Part shown: positions 8,622 to 17,793 of the stretch, in pieces
Layout: each line of letters starts with the position of its first letter
How positions within the stretch are numbered: position 1 is the first letter of the stretch
Assembly: GCA_038230775.1 (NCBI GenBank)
Contig: JBBRMQ010000008.1
Span: forward strand, 1 to 35,937
DNA length: 35,937 bases
Origin: JBBRMQ01 sp038230775
Lineage (GTDB): Bacteria; Acidobacteriota; Thermoanaerobaculia; Gp7-AA8
Direction: 5' to 3'
Notes under the pieces: generated by a model
Databases searched by the model: none
The model's input: the letters and a program-made list of their open reading frames with translations, nothing else
What the model was told of the DNA's origin: nothing
Program-made: the position numbers and the translations under genes

Positions 8622-10136
8622 TTGTACATTGCTCATGTGCGCTCACTCCTTGCCTGGATCGGGAACACTGACCTGAAAGCAAGCGAGGTATCCGAGTCTG
8701 CTGACGGTCCGATCGCGCGTGCTGTGACAGCACGCCAATTCGATCGCGTGTTTCTCCTTTCGAATTATTCGAAAGAGAAGACCAAGGCCTATGTGAAGTG
8801 GGTGATGAAACAGACCGCGGCCCAGGTGCAGCCGCTCTTCGCGACACTGAGCAGCCCCACGAATTTCGGCGAGATCTACGAGGCGGCGATCAAAGCTTGC
8901 GAAGTCGCTCGTGCTGACGCGAAGGGTAGTGCCGAGCTCACGTTCCATCTCAGCCCAGGCACTCCGGCGATGCAGGCGGTCTGGATCATTCTCGGGAAGA
9001 CGCGTTTCCCGGCAGAGCTGATTCAATCCTCGCCGGAACGCGGCGTGGAAACCGCTTCGGTTCCATTCGACATCTCCGCGGACTTTCTCCCCGATCTCCT
9101 TCGTGCGGCCGACCAGAAGCTGGTTGCCTCAGCAGCGGCGGCGGCGCCCGAAGCGGCAACCTTCGGCGACATCATCTACCGTAGTGCGGTCATGAAGACT
9201 CTTGTCACCCGTGCTCGCAAGGCTGCGTTGCGCGATGTGCCGGTTCTGATCGAAGGTGAATCGGGAACGGGAAAGGAGTTGCTGGCGCGAGCAATTCATG
9301 GGGCGAGCGCGCGGAAGGCCAAGCCATTCGTCGCCGTAAACTGCGGAGCGATTCCTCGCGAACTCGTCGAGTCGCAGCTCTTTGGTCATGAGAAAGGAGC
9401 GTTCACTGGTGCTGACCGCATCCATGAAGGCTTCTTCGAACAAGCGAACGGCGGGACGATCTTTCTCGACGAGATTGGCGAGCTGCCACTCGATGCGCAG
9501 GTGAAGCTCCTCCGCGTTCTCCAGGAGAGCGAGGTAACCCGTCTCGGGTCCTCCAGGAAAATCAAGCTCGATCTCCGTGTAATGGCCGCTACAAATCGGA
9601 GTCTTGTCGCCGAAGTGTCGGCTGGGCGATTTAGAGAGGATCTCTTTTTCCGGCTCGCCGTCGCTGTGCTCAACATTCCCCCTCTACGCGGACGGCAGGG
9701 CGATCTTTCCCTGCTCATCGATCGGTTGCTCGAGAAGGTGGATGACGGCAGCGGACAGTTGGGTTCGAAAAAGAAGTTGTCTGCTGGCGCACGGAACGTT
9801 CTGCTCAATCACGGTTGGCCGGGGAACGTTCGGGAGCTTCAGAACACACTCCAGCGCATCGTCGTCTGGGGAGAGGGCGCAACGATCGATGCAGATGAAG
9901 CGCGGGAGGCGCTGATCTCCTTTCGCCGGGGGACGGCAGCCGAGGTCCTGAATCGCCCTTTTGGGGACGGTCTCGATCTGAAGAGACTGCTGGACGACGT
10001 CGCGGTTCACTACCTGACACGTGCCATGGAGGAATCGAAGGGAAACAAGACCGAGGCCGCCCGCCTCGTCGGCCTTCCCAGCTACCAGACATTGACGAAC
10101 TGGCTCGAGCGCCACGGGGTGCCAAAGGAATCGTAG
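8622..10136 (+). CDS. Sigma-54-dependent transcription activator with N-terminal CARF-like sensor (RtcR-like layout)
   Basis: Residues 1-165 resemble a CARF/Rossmann sensor: WIGNTDL at 12-18, the hydrophobic strand VFLLSNYS at 43-50, and HLSPGTPAMQAVW at 109-121, the ligand-loop signature also seen in RtcR-type regulators. The AAA+ module follows with Walker A GESGTGKE (212-219), the sigma-54 contact loop GAFTGA (259-264) and Walker B TIFLDE (279-284). A Fis-type helix-turn-helix closes the protein (GNKTEAARLVGLPSYQTLTNW). So it should open sigma-54 promoters when the sensor binds a small molecule, perhaps a nucleotide. The start is a TTG at 8622; GTG 8637 (MRSLLAWIGN) is an alternative, and neither has a strong ribosome site. 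It converges on the PRTase/DprA pair. Confidence 0.85.
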   Translation: MYIAHVRSLLAWIGNTDLKASEVSESADGPIARAVTARQFDRVFLLSNYSKEKTKAYVKWVMKQTAAQVQPLFATLSSPTNFGEIYEAAIKACEVARADAKGSAELTFHLSPGTPAMQAVWIILGKTRFPAELIQSSPERGVETASVPFDISADFLPDLLRAADQKLVASAAAAAPEAATFGDIIYRSAVMKTLVTRARKAALRDVPVLIEGESGTGKELLARAIHGASARKAKPFVAVNCGAIPRELVESQLFGHEKGAFTGADRIHEGFFEQANGGTIFLDEIGELPLDAQVKLLRVLQESEVTRLGSSRKIKLDLRVMAATNRSLVAEVSAGRFREDLFFRLAVAVLNIPPLRGRQGDLSLLIDRLLEKVDDGSGQLGSKKKLSAGARNVLLNHGWPGNVRELQNTLQRIVVWGEGATIDADEAREALISFRRGTAAEVLNRPFGDGLDLKRLLDDVAVHYLTRAMEESKGNKTEAARLVGLPSYQTLTNWLERHGVPKES

Positions 10137-10340
10137 CTCGTTTGCCGCGGCGGGCCCCCGCAGCGCTACAGTCGTTCTGACACAGGGAAGGCGGATACCA
10201 TCAGCGCGACCAGGAAAGTCGACCCTATGGCGGACACGATCCTCGCGATCTGCCGGCCTACACACTGCGTGAAGTCGCGGTGTGCCTGGACATCCCGCTA
10301 TCCCGGTCAACCGCGAAGCCGCTTGAGTACGAGCTCGACC

Positions 10341-11084
10341 CTACACTCGCGGCCAAACCGACACGTTGTAGTCGATGGCAATCAGCGCAATATACGGGTG
10401 ATCGTCGCCATGAAACTGCACCCGAAAGTCGCGAGCAATCGGGGTAATTACAACCGCTCTGGCGCCGCCATTGAGGAGTGCTCCCGCGGCGCTCACGGCA
10501 GTCGCGCCGGTGATCCAAGTATCCTCGATCAGCACGATTCGCTTGCCTGCCGCGACGGGAAGAGTCTCGAATATTTCGGGTGAATATTTTGTGCGACCGT
10601 AAGCGGCAGGGTTGACACACTTGAGAGTCACAGCCATCCGTTCCGCAATCGGGGTGACGATCGAGAGGGCAAGTCTCAGCAACTGAGAGTCGTAAGTCAC
10701 GCCCGCACGTTTGGAAGGCACGATCGTGAAAAGATCGATGGGCCCGCCCAGGAGGCTCTCGACGTCGAAGGTGTGAACCGTCAACCACTCATACGCGAGG
10801 GATGCAACGACCGGCGCATACTCCTGCCAAGCCCCCTTCTTATACGATTGAAGGATTGAGTACCACGTCCCTGGATTTCGAGCGATGGACATCGGGATGA
10901 CGCGCCCCTGCAGCGACTGAGGCGCTTGGCTTCGGCGAAGAAGCTCGTTGCAGTTAAAGCACCGATCGTAGGTACCGCTTACTGCGCCGAGACACAATCG
11001 ACAGACGTTCGCTTGCCCTTCCTGAGGAACCTGCCCGAAGAACTGCCGATAGTCCCGAAGGTAATCGCGAGTCGTCTTTGCCAT
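10341..11084 (-). CDS. ComF-like phosphoribosyltransferase with N-terminal zinc ribbon
   Basis: The N-terminal third carries two Cys pairs (CRLCLGAVSGTYDRCFNC, near residues 28-45), a small zinc ribbon. The C-terminal half is a type I phosphoribosyltransferase fold with the PRPP loop VLIEDTWITGATAV near residue 195. ComF proteins share this plan, but this one has a longer middle region (247 residues) and diverged motifs. It starts directly after the DprA stop (TAGATG), so the two are translationally coupled. The pairing of a DprA-like protein with a PRTase is known from comparative genomics of conflict systems as well as from natural competence. The island setting favours the former, but substrate and product cannot be read from the sequence. 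Confidence 0.82.
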   Translation of the reverse strand: MAKTTRDYLRDYRQFFGQVPQEGQANVCRLCLGAVSGTYDRCFNCNELLRRSQAPQSLQGRVIPMSIARNPGTWYSILQSYKKGAWQEYAPVVASLAYEWLTVHTFDVESLLGGPIDLFTIVPSKRAGVTYDSQLLRLALSIVTPIAERMAVTLKCVNPAAYGRTKYSPEIFETLPVAAGKRIVLIEDTWITGATAVSAAGALLNGGARAVVITPIARDFRVQFHGDDHPYIALIAIDYNVSVWPRV

Positions 11085-12014
11085 CTACACGGCGACTGCG
11101 TCATCGATCGATGGAAGCACGGTGAGGCGTTCGATGACTTCAGCAATCGATGACACCTTGATTGCGCGGACGCCGTACTCTCCCTCAGAGACCATCTTCT
11201 CAGCCCATGGATGTTGATCGACTAGTGCCTTCGGCAAGAAAACGGGACGGCCATGTTGCAGTGCCGCGCGAGCCTGTTTCTTCGCTCCCGACGTTTCCCC
11301 GGCTTCAATGACGAACGTCGCAAACGCCAGACCGGACATGACGATATTGCGCATCGGGAACGACCATTTCGCCGGAGGCTGCTTAGGGAAGAACTGCGAG
11401 AGAACTGCTCCGCCTGACGCGATGATTCGATCGCGCAGTGCACGATTCTCAGGAGGAAACACACGATCGATACCGGTGCCGATGACCGCGACCGTACGCC
11501 CGCCCGCATCGAGAGCCGCCGAGTGGGCGGCGGTATCAATTCCGAGAGCCATTCCGGAGAGGACGGTTAGGCCAGCCGCCGCAGCTTGCCGCGATGCTGC
11601 ACCCGCGAGTTGGCGGCCGGCCTCTGACGCATCGCGGGCTCCGACGATCGCAATAGCATTTGCATCGCGATCGTCGCTCCAGTTTCCTTGCACAAAGAGC
11701 AAAGGAGGCTTGTTGAAAATCCCTCGCAGATTCGCGGGGTATAGAGAGCTGAAGACCGGGCGGACGTCGAGCTTTCGAGCGCGCCAAATTGCCACGGTTT
11801 GAAACGCGGCGTCGACATCATCCGAAGTGAAGCCGGGAAACAACGAAAATCCTGAAGCCTCCTGGAGCACGGCGATGGCTGAGCCGCGTTCCTCGACGAG
11901 GGTTGCGACTCGATCAAGCGCGACTATCTCGGCACGAAGCAGGAGAACCAACGCCGAGAGCTCATGGTCCTGATTTCCGGTAGAGAACTGGGCAAGTTGA
12001 GCCGACGTGCTCAT
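11085..12014 (-). CDS. dprA: DprA/Smf-like Rossmann-fold protein
   Basis: The core DprA signature is present in order: IVGARDAS near residue 124 (family GSRxxS), LSGMALGIDTAAH near 152, GTGIDRVFPPENR near 178, the FPMRNIVMSGLA loop near 216, and VIEAGETSGAKKQA near 233. Classical DprA binds ssDNA and loads RecA during transformation. This one has a short N-terminal domain and no winged helix at the C-terminus (309 residues). It is the first gene of a two-gene unit with the PRTase. Given the neighbours, a role in defence or nucleotide sensing is as likely as competence; no other competence genes (comEA, comEC) are in the window. Confidence 0.85.
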   Translation of the reverse strand: MSTSAQLAQFSTGNQDHELSALVLLLRAEIVALDRVATLVEERGSAIAVLQEASGFSLFPGFTSDDVDAAFQTVAIWRARKLDVRPVFSSLYPANLRGIFNKPPLLFVQGNWSDDRDANAIAIVGARDASEAGRQLAGAASRQAAAAGLTVLSGMALGIDTAAHSAALDAGGRTVAVIGTGIDRVFPPENRALRDRIIASGGAVLSQFFPKQPPAKWSFPMRNIVMSGLAFATFVIEAGETSGAKKQARAALQHGRPVFLPKALVDQHPWAEKMVSEGEYGVRAIKVSSIAEVIERLTVLPSIDDAVAV

Positions 12015-12150
12015 GAAGGGCCTCCGCGGGGAGTCGGATTAGCAAATCGTACCATTTCGGCCCTTCAGGGCGACTGGCCGATACGCGGAGTCTCTTTCTG
12101 CCAGCAGGTTGCCCGATGGTGACGACCCGTCTCCACGAGTCGTAGAGTCG

Positions 12151-13092
12151 CTAGCAGACTGTGAAACGGTGTCGAAGCTTGTGCACTGAGTTCGCGGGAT
12201 CGAATTCGCGCTGCACCTCGTCGCGATCGTCGCGACTCAGCCTCGTCCAGGTAACTCTCGAGTTGGGAGCTGACGAAGTATCGAATCCGTTGGATACGCT
12301 GATCCCGGCGAGGTTGCTGATCACATAGCGGTCGTGAAAATCGTCCCAGATGAAGACGTCGCAGCTCAGCCCCGCGGCTAGGAGCGAGGCGGACAGCGCG
12401 GATCGGAATTCGGTCTCGAACTCCGTCATCGCAGGGAGAGTTCGGTTCGCGCCCGATCCCTCGTAGCAGACGCGGTGTAACTCGATCAGCGGAGCGGGAG
12501 AACGCTTTCCGGCGTGGGCGAGAAGCTGCGCAAACTGACTGTACTGCGGCCTGCCGGGCCTCAGGTGAGGATCGATCAGCATCAGGGAATTGGAGTGCCG
12601 GAGCACCAGGTCGAGCGCAGCGATGTACTCACCGACTTGACGGACAGTTCGCAGTGAGCAGGCGCCTGCCGGCCACCATGCCGTCGAGCCCAACTTGTCG
12701 ATCGATGCGACCGCGGGCTCAGCACCGAACTGCGGTGCAGTCGCAGCAGAAGTGATGATTCCCGTTAGTGGGGTCGGTGCGCCATCTGTCGCTATTGCCT
12801 CTGCGCACCACGCTGCGTCATCCGCCGGCTCGTTAGGCAGAGCACTTTTGAAGCGGATCAGGCGGCTCTGCGCCGCGAGTTTCCTTCGGATCTCCTTGCC
12901 GCGAGGATGCCACTCCCGTTGGGCGAGCGCGAAATGGGAGGACCACTTTCCATCGCGGAGATCACGAACCAGTCCCTGATCCATGAGAATGTTCTTGAGC
13001 ATCTGCAGGTGAACGCCGCAAAGCTCGCTGCTCCCATACGATGCGGTATCGAAGACGTCCGGTGTGATGGCGAACTCGCTGAGAAGGCCCAT
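12151..13092 (-). CDS. Unknown protein with a possible phospholipase-D-like/MIT_C-like C-terminal domain, last gene of the type I RM operon
   Basis: Starting at ATG 13092 (MGLLSEFAITPDVFD), this 313-residue protein overlaps the ATPase stop by one base (TGATG). The first 110 residues look like a small helical domain with a basic patch. The C-terminal half has LMLIDPHLRP followed about 65 residues later by FIWDDFHDRYVISNLAG and SNGFDTS. The HDR-turn-glycine-turn-GFD pattern recalls the PLD-like fold of MIT_C domains; the full HKD catalytic motif is missing, so catalysis is doubtful. The last 40 residues are charged. It is plausibly the effector or partner of the adjacent AAA ATPase. I do not know a named family for it. 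Confidence 0.6.
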   Translation of the reverse strand: MGLLSEFAITPDVFDTASYGSSELCGVHLQMLKNILMDQGLVRDLRDGKWSSHFALAQREWHPRGKEIRRKLAAQSRLIRFKSALPNEPADDAAWCAEAIATDGAPTPLTGIITSAATAPQFGAEPAVASIDKLGSTAWWPAGACSLRTVRQVGEYIAALDLVLRHSNSLMLIDPHLRPGRPQYSQFAQLLAHAGKRSPAPLIELHRVCYEGSGANRTLPAMTEFETEFRSALSASLLAAGLSCDVFIWDDFHDRYVISNLAGISVSNGFDTSSAPNSRVTWTRLSRDDRDEVQREFDPANSVHKLRHRFTVC

Positions 13093-14885
13093 CAGAAGAC
13101 CTCGCGCAAGCCTTCTTCGAAGAAGCCGCCTGGCCACGCCTTCATTAATTCGCCTCGCTCATTGAGGGGCATTTCGCGGACGATGCTGCTCGTCGCGCCG
13201 GCCGGATCGACGAAGAGAACCGCGACATCGGCGGGCCTGATCGGCTTACCGGACGCCTTGCCTTCCGAGGTCTCTCGCATCCGCCTCATGATGCGGAGAA
13301 GCAAGTGCTCGCTGTGCGTCTCCAGCAAGAACGTGTTGCGCGATGATCCGAGTGCCGAGTCGATGAAGACGTCGCCCAGCTCCGCCTGTAGAGCCGGATG
13401 AAGGTGGATCTCCGGCTGTTCGATAGCGATCAGCTTCTCGCGCATGCTGTACGCATTCACCAGCACCGGCAGCACCTGACTGACACCGATGCCGACGTCG
13501 CGGTGACTGACAGCGGTCATCGTTCTCTGGTCGATGAGGGCGAGATCGGTCGCGATTGATTTGCCTTCAGCAGCGCGGGCGAGAAGATGATCGAGAGCGT
13601 CAGGATCGCCCCATCCGCCGCCGTTTGCGCCAGGGAAGCCGTATTCGCCATCGCCACGCCCGCCACCTTCGCCGTCACCGCCGTACGCCCGATCACCACT
13701 CTGATCCTCGGACAGGAACAGATCCTGTTGCCGGGTGAAGATCTCCTCGCGAATCACAGCCAGCTTTTCCTCGGGCAGGCCACCGAGGTCACCGCCGAGA
13801 ACCTCCATGAACTCGTGAAACAGAAACTCGCGGCTCTTGATGTCATGCTCGTACGCCAGACGTGCCACTGCGTCACTCACGGCCTCGACTTCGAACAGCC
13901 GTCGTGGTTCGATGCGATAGGGTGTCGACAAGCGCGCACGATCGCCGAGCCATTGATTGACGCGCTCCCGAACATCATCGCGGCGGCGGACGATGTCCCA
14001 TGCTTCGCCGCCACCCGCGGACCAGTTGGTGTCGTGGTCGGCAGAAAACGCGAGATGGCGGGGCGGGTACGAGCGGAGCGGGCCGAGGTAGCGGAAGCGA
14101 TCGAGCGACTGTTCCACGAGCGTCGATACGCCATCGATTAGCTCGCGAAGCACTCGCGGAAAGTAGGCGCGCACTGCCGCGCGCAGATCATCGCCCCGCG
14201 TTCCCTTGCCCACCGGCATCAGAAGCGACTGGGTTAGCTCCTCCTCGGGGCTTTCCCAGCGTTCCATCCTGGGAACGAGGCGCTCAACGACGACCGAAAG
14301 CTGTGGCACGAGCTCGTCAACGAGGGAGTCGACTCTTGCGAGGTCCGCTTCCGTAAGCGCGTCGGTGGTTGTTCCCATGAGCACGATGCCGTGGATGATG
14401 TCGCGGAAGATGCGATGCGTCTGATCGAGGCGGTCAATGCGGAAGCGGCCATCCGGACGCGCACTCATCGTCACGACTGCAGCGCCGTCGATCAGGAGAT
14501 TGCAGGCCTGGACGCCTGCCGCCGCATCGGCACGGACGCCGATGAAGATCTGCATTGCCACGGTCTGCGCAGAGACAAGGAGCTCTGCAAGACGGCCCAC
14601 AATCCGCTTGGTGTCGAGTTCCAGCGTCCACTCCATGCGCCTCGTGTCGTCGCGGCGATGGACGTACTGCCGGAAGCCCCCGAGGTCGATCGATTCCCCG
14701 CCGATCTGTGTACGGTATGTATCGAGGATTCCCGTACGCATCGCGTGGTGCGCGAGGGCGAGACTGTGGATGATGCTTGACTTGCCGGCGCTGTTCGGGC
14801 CGTAAATCAACGTGAGTGGTCGAATTGGGACCGTCTGCGTCTCCGCGAACGCTTTGAAGTTGCCTATGCGCAGAGTTTGGATCAT
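13092..14885 (-). CDS. AAA/ABC-type ATPase, DUF3696 family (OLD-like without obvious nuclease)
   Basis: It starts at ATG 14885 (MIQTLRIGNFKAFAE), overlapping the hsdS stop by one base; a farther upstream start would run deep into hsdS. Walker A is LIYGPNSAGKSS near residue 32. The ABC-like signature region is DVGIGVSQVLPVLV near 470, Walker B is LIAIEQPEIHLHP near 492, and the switch His is in LLETHSEHLLLRI near 525. The end (WPGGFFEEG) is the DUF3696 mark. A Gly/Asp-rich loop lies at about 420-440. Such SMC/RecF-like ATPases commonly act as sensors in two-gene defence modules, with the partner encoded next door. The one-base overlaps on both sides tie it to hsdS and to the downstream unknown. 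Confidence 0.82.
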   Translation of the reverse strand: MIQTLRIGNFKAFAETQTVPIRPLTLIYGPNSAGKSSIIHSLALAHHAMRTGILDTYRTQIGGESIDLGGFRQYVHRRDDTRRMEWTLELDTKRIVGRLAELLVSAQTVAMQIFIGVRADAAAGVQACNLLIDGAAVVTMSARPDGRFRIDRLDQTHRIFRDIIHGIVLMGTTTDALTEADLARVDSLVDELVPQLSVVVERLVPRMERWESPEEELTQSLLMPVGKGTRGDDLRAAVRAYFPRVLRELIDGVSTLVEQSLDRFRYLGPLRSYPPRHLAFSADHDTNWSAGGGEAWDIVRRRDDVRERVNQWLGDRARLSTPYRIEPRRLFEVEAVSDAVARLAYEHDIKSREFLFHEFMEVLGGDLGGLPEEKLAVIREEIFTRQQDLFLSEDQSGDRAYGGDGEGGGRGDGEYGFPGANGGGWGDPDALDHLLARAAEGKSIATDLALIDQRTMTAVSHRDVGIGVSQVLPVLVNAYSMREKLIAIEQPEIHLHPALQAELGDVFIDSALGSSRNTFLLETHSEHLLLRIMRRMRETSEGKASGKPIRPADVAVLFVDPAGATSSIVREMPLNERGELMKAWPGGFFEEGLREVF

Positions 14886-16138
14886 CACCGTGTATCCACC
14901 TGCGCAAGCGCATTGCTCATCGGCCCGTCCGGACGCTCCGTCAGCTTCCCGGTAAAGGCACGGTTCAAGATAACGCGCCAAAGACACCCGAGAATCTCAC
15001 TCGACGTTCTTCCTTGGCCGATCACTTCGGTAAGATTCCACGCCATGCTTGAAAACTTCTGTTGTCGCGGCAAAGGTGGGAGCGGCACTGTAGTACCGAG
15101 AAACGCTTCTTGAGAGAGATTCAACATCGAACCGCTTGTACCCGTCGATCGAGCCCGAAGACGGTCCCGAATTGCATCTATCGAGAAGAGTTGCTTCAGA
15201 AACGGACCTGACGCTTGGAGAGGATCCGGAACAATCAGCCAGAGCTTGTCCGAAAGAAAGAGTTTCGGCTCGTCTCGATCCACCAAACAGGTAGCAGCAA
15301 CCAACTCGCGAGTGTTCGCGCGGCTCATCAAGAGATCGCCACGCGCCGGTGTAACCAATGTAGCGTCTGGCGGGATCTCTGACACTGCTTTGTGCTCCGA
15401 TGGGCGAAATCTGCCGCTTGTTACCGCGCTGACTTTCAGGACGCCGAATTCATGGGGAAGGCGGAGCCTACTCTCGCTCGGCGCACTCCAGCCGGCTTTA
15501 ATAGCCGCGACAAATGACCGAATGGGGACTTCGCGCCAGCGGTGTTGATTTGTGGCGGGATCGCCGAACATCTTAATGAAGAGCGCAGGGAGAATGCGGT
15601 CTGCTTTGGCGTCGGCTTCGGCGCGCAGATTCCGCAGCCGGTCGGCCTCGTCGAGGATCTCCACGATGCGGCGCTGCTCAGGAAGGGGTGGCTTCGGAAT
15701 CTTCAGCGCTTTGAACTTCGAAATATCGAGGCTATGCACCGTGGCGCCCCGCTTAACACATTCTGCAAGAATCGAGGCGGCCTGGCTCTCGATCGCATAA
15801 GCCAGGTACTCCGGAAGAACGGAGCTCGTCGGGAGTAGAGCCTTCATATCCTGATTGAGGGCGATTGATCGTCGCGCGATCGCGATAGGAAGGTGTCGCG
15901 CGAGAATCCCGGAACGAGCAACGACAAGTACACTTCCGCTGGGCACGATCTGTGTCGCGCTTGAAGCAACGGCTTCGGAGGTGACGTGGTCCTCGGCATC
16001 GAAGATCTCGCGCTCACGCATGTCTTTCGGCGAGACCCAAGGGATGCTGCCCGTCCAGAACTCCGAACGCGACTTCGACGGCGTCCCACCTCCGACGAAG
16101 GCAGCGATTTCCGACAACGGGTGCGTGGGCCAAGTCAC
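14885..16138 (-). CDS. hsdS: Type I restriction system specificity subunit HsdS
   Basis: The 417-residue subunit has the expected two target-recognition domains. The first begins WPTHPLSEIAAFVGGGTP and the second REVPIRSFVAAIKAGWS near residue 203. They are separated by a conserved helical spacer (PLPEQRRIVEILDEADRLR, near 155-175) and followed by a second spacer (PLPPLPRQQKF, near 355). The domains differ from each other, so the recognised site should be bipartite and asymmetric. The start is GTG at 16138, overlapping the hsdM stop by four bases (GTGA). HsdS gives DNA sequence specificity to both methylation and cleavage. Complete and apparently functional. Confidence 0.93.
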   Translation of the reverse strand: MTWPTHPLSEIAAFVGGGTPSKSRSEFWTGSIPWVSPKDMREREIFDAEDHVTSEAVASSATQIVPSGSVLVVARSGILARHLPIAIARRSIALNQDMKALLPTSSVLPEYLAYAIESQAASILAECVKRGATVHSLDISKFKALKIPKPPLPEQRRIVEILDEADRLRNLRAEADAKADRILPALFIKMFGDPATNQHRWREVPIRSFVAAIKAGWSAPSESRLRLPHEFGVLKVSAVTSGRFRPSEHKAVSEIPPDATLVTPARGDLLMSRANTRELVAATCLVDRDEPKLFLSDKLWLIVPDPLQASGPFLKQLFSIDAIRDRLRARSTGTSGSMLNLSQEAFLGTTVPLPPLPRQQKFSSMAWNLTEVIGQGRTSSEILGCLWRVILNRAFTGKLTERPDGPMSNALAQVDTR

Positions 16139-17793
16139 GCGTTCATCTCCACTTCGGAGAGCAACTTCTCTAAACCGTTCTGAATCTCTTTCTCGATCGC
16201 GACTACATCACGAATTAGCTGAGCTGGATCCTCATCGGAAACCGCCTCGCCGATCCGCGGCTTGTATCGTCCCGCGGCGAGGTTGTAGTCGTTCCCGGCG
16301 ATGGTCTCGAGAGTGGCCCACCAGGACGACGGAACATCCGAGCCGGGATCGAGGAGCGAACTCGCTTGCACGCCGGGAGCGCTCTTGAACCCCGAACTCT
16401 TGTACGCCTTCCAGTAGGCGAGTAGGCGCGGGATGTCGTTCTTTTCCGGCGTCTCCGGCCGGCCGCCACCCTGGATTTTGTCAGGGTCATAGCCGTCGTT
16501 CTTCACCTCGAAGAACCACACCTTGTCGAGCGAAGGTTTCTTCTCTTCGGCCGGACGGCGGAAGACCAGCACGGCCGTCTTCACCCCCGCGTAGGGTTTG
16601 AAGACGCCGGCAGGGAGCGAGACGACCGCGAGAAGGTCGAATTCCTCGATGAGTTTGCGCCGCAACTCCACGTGCGAACCGGTCGAACCGAACAGCAGTC
16701 CCTCGGGCACGACGACCGCGCACCTGCCGCCCGGTGCGAGGTGCTTCATCATCATGCCCAGAAAGAGCAGCTCGCTCTTCTTCGAAGTCGTCGGCAGATC
16801 CTTGCGGATCGAGTCCTTCGGCAACTGGCCGGCGAACGGCGGGTTGGACAGGATCACTTTGTACTTGCGATTGAGGTCGTCTTCGGTCAGGCCGCCGATC
16901 TCGGAGAGGCTGTTCGCGCGTTTCAGACTCGCGTGACGGATGCCGTGAAGCACGAGGTTCATCATCCCGATGCGCATCAGGCTGCGCGACACATCGACGC
17001 CGAAGATGGACGCTTCGAGCCGCTTCCAATCGGGGATGCGCTCACCGCTTCCCTTCTTGTACGTCTGGAGGTTCGGAATCTCCTGGCGCGCTTCGTCCAG
17101 CGTCTGTCCCCGTTTCTCCAGCCAGTCTTCGCCATAGATCGGTACTTCGTCCGGCGTCTCGCTGAACTTCGCGAGGACGTAGTCGACGTAATCGATTAGG
17201 AACCCGGCCGTGCCGCAGGCAGGGTCGAAGACCGCTTCTCCGAACTCGGGCGCGACCATCTCCACCATGAAAGCGCGGATCTGGCGTGGAGTGCGGAACT
17301 GGCCGTTGAGCGCCGACTGCCCGAGGTGTGTGAGGAGGTATTCGAAGATGTCGCCCTTAACGTCGGGACCGAGCTTGCGGAACTCGATGCGGTCAATCTC
17401 GTCGACCACTTCTTTCAGCACGGCTGGATCGAGAATCTCCAGGACCGCATCGCGGAAATAGTCTGCGACACGCGGCGCATCTTTGACGAGAGAGCCCATG
17501 TACGGGAAGACCTCATCGCGGACGAAATCGCGAAGATCCTCACCGCCCTTGAACTTCCATTTTGACCAGCGATAACGCTCGGCCTGCTGCGGATAAAGGC
17601 GATGGGCATTGCCATTAGCGTCGTCTTCGTCGAGCAGGCGCCCTCGCAGCTCGCGTTCCGACTCCTCCTCATCCAGCAGCTTGAGGAAAATCAGATACGA
17701 GATCTGCTCAATGTAGGAAATCGGATTGGTAACGCCTCCGGCCCAGAGGACGTCGGTGATGTGACTCAGCTTGCGGCGGATGTCGCTGTTCAT
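16135..17793 (-). CDS. hsdM: Type I restriction system N6-adenine methyltransferase HsdM
   Basis: The 552-residue protein has the N-terminal HsdM helical domain (LSHITDVLWAGGVTNPISYI), the AdoMet-binding motif I DPACGTAGFLIDYV near residue 190, and the catalytic motif IV SNPPFAG near 313. It methylates adenine in the host copies of the HsdS site and forms the M2S core of the enzyme. The gene overlaps hsdR by four bases upstream (17790-17793) and hsdS downstream, so the subunits should be made in step. It is of usual length for the family and shows no lesion. Confidence 0.95.
   Translation of the reverse strand: MNSDIRRKLSHITDVLWAGGVTNPISYIEQISYLIFLKLLDEEESERELRGRLLDEDDANGNAHRLYPQQAERYRWSKWKFKGGEDLRDFVRDEVFPYMGSLVKDAPRVADYFRDAVLEILDPAVLKEVVDEIDRIEFRKLGPDVKGDIFEYLLTHLGQSALNGQFRTPRQIRAFMVEMVAPEFGEAVFDPACGTAGFLIDYVDYVLAKFSETPDEVPIYGEDWLEKRGQTLDEARQEIPNLQTYKKGSGERIPDWKRLEASIFGVDVSRSLMRIGMMNLVLHGIRHASLKRANSLSEIGGLTEDDLNRKYKVILSNPPFAGQLPKDSIRKDLPTTSKKSELLFLGMMMKHLAPGGRCAVVVPEGLLFGSTGSHVELRRKLIEEFDLLAVVSLPAGVFKPYAGVKTAVLVFRRPAEEKKPSLDKVWFFEVKNDGYDPDKIQGGGRPETPEKNDIPRLLAYWKAYKSSGFKSAPGVQASSLLDPGSDVPSSWWATLETIAGNDYNLAAGRYKPRIGEAVSDEDPAQLIRDVVAIEKEIQNGLEKLLSEVEMNA

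Noticed and set aside
10137..10340. Terminator between the CARF activator and the PRTase gene
   Set aside because: GC-rich sequence can pair (GGCGGGCCCCCGC) but no clear stem with a T-run was found on either strand.
12035..12060. Possible sigma-54 promoter (minus strand TGGTACGATTTGC) upstream of dprA
   Set aside because: The GG and GC elements are 8 bases apart instead of the required 10, so the CARF activator's control of dprA is not supported by this site.
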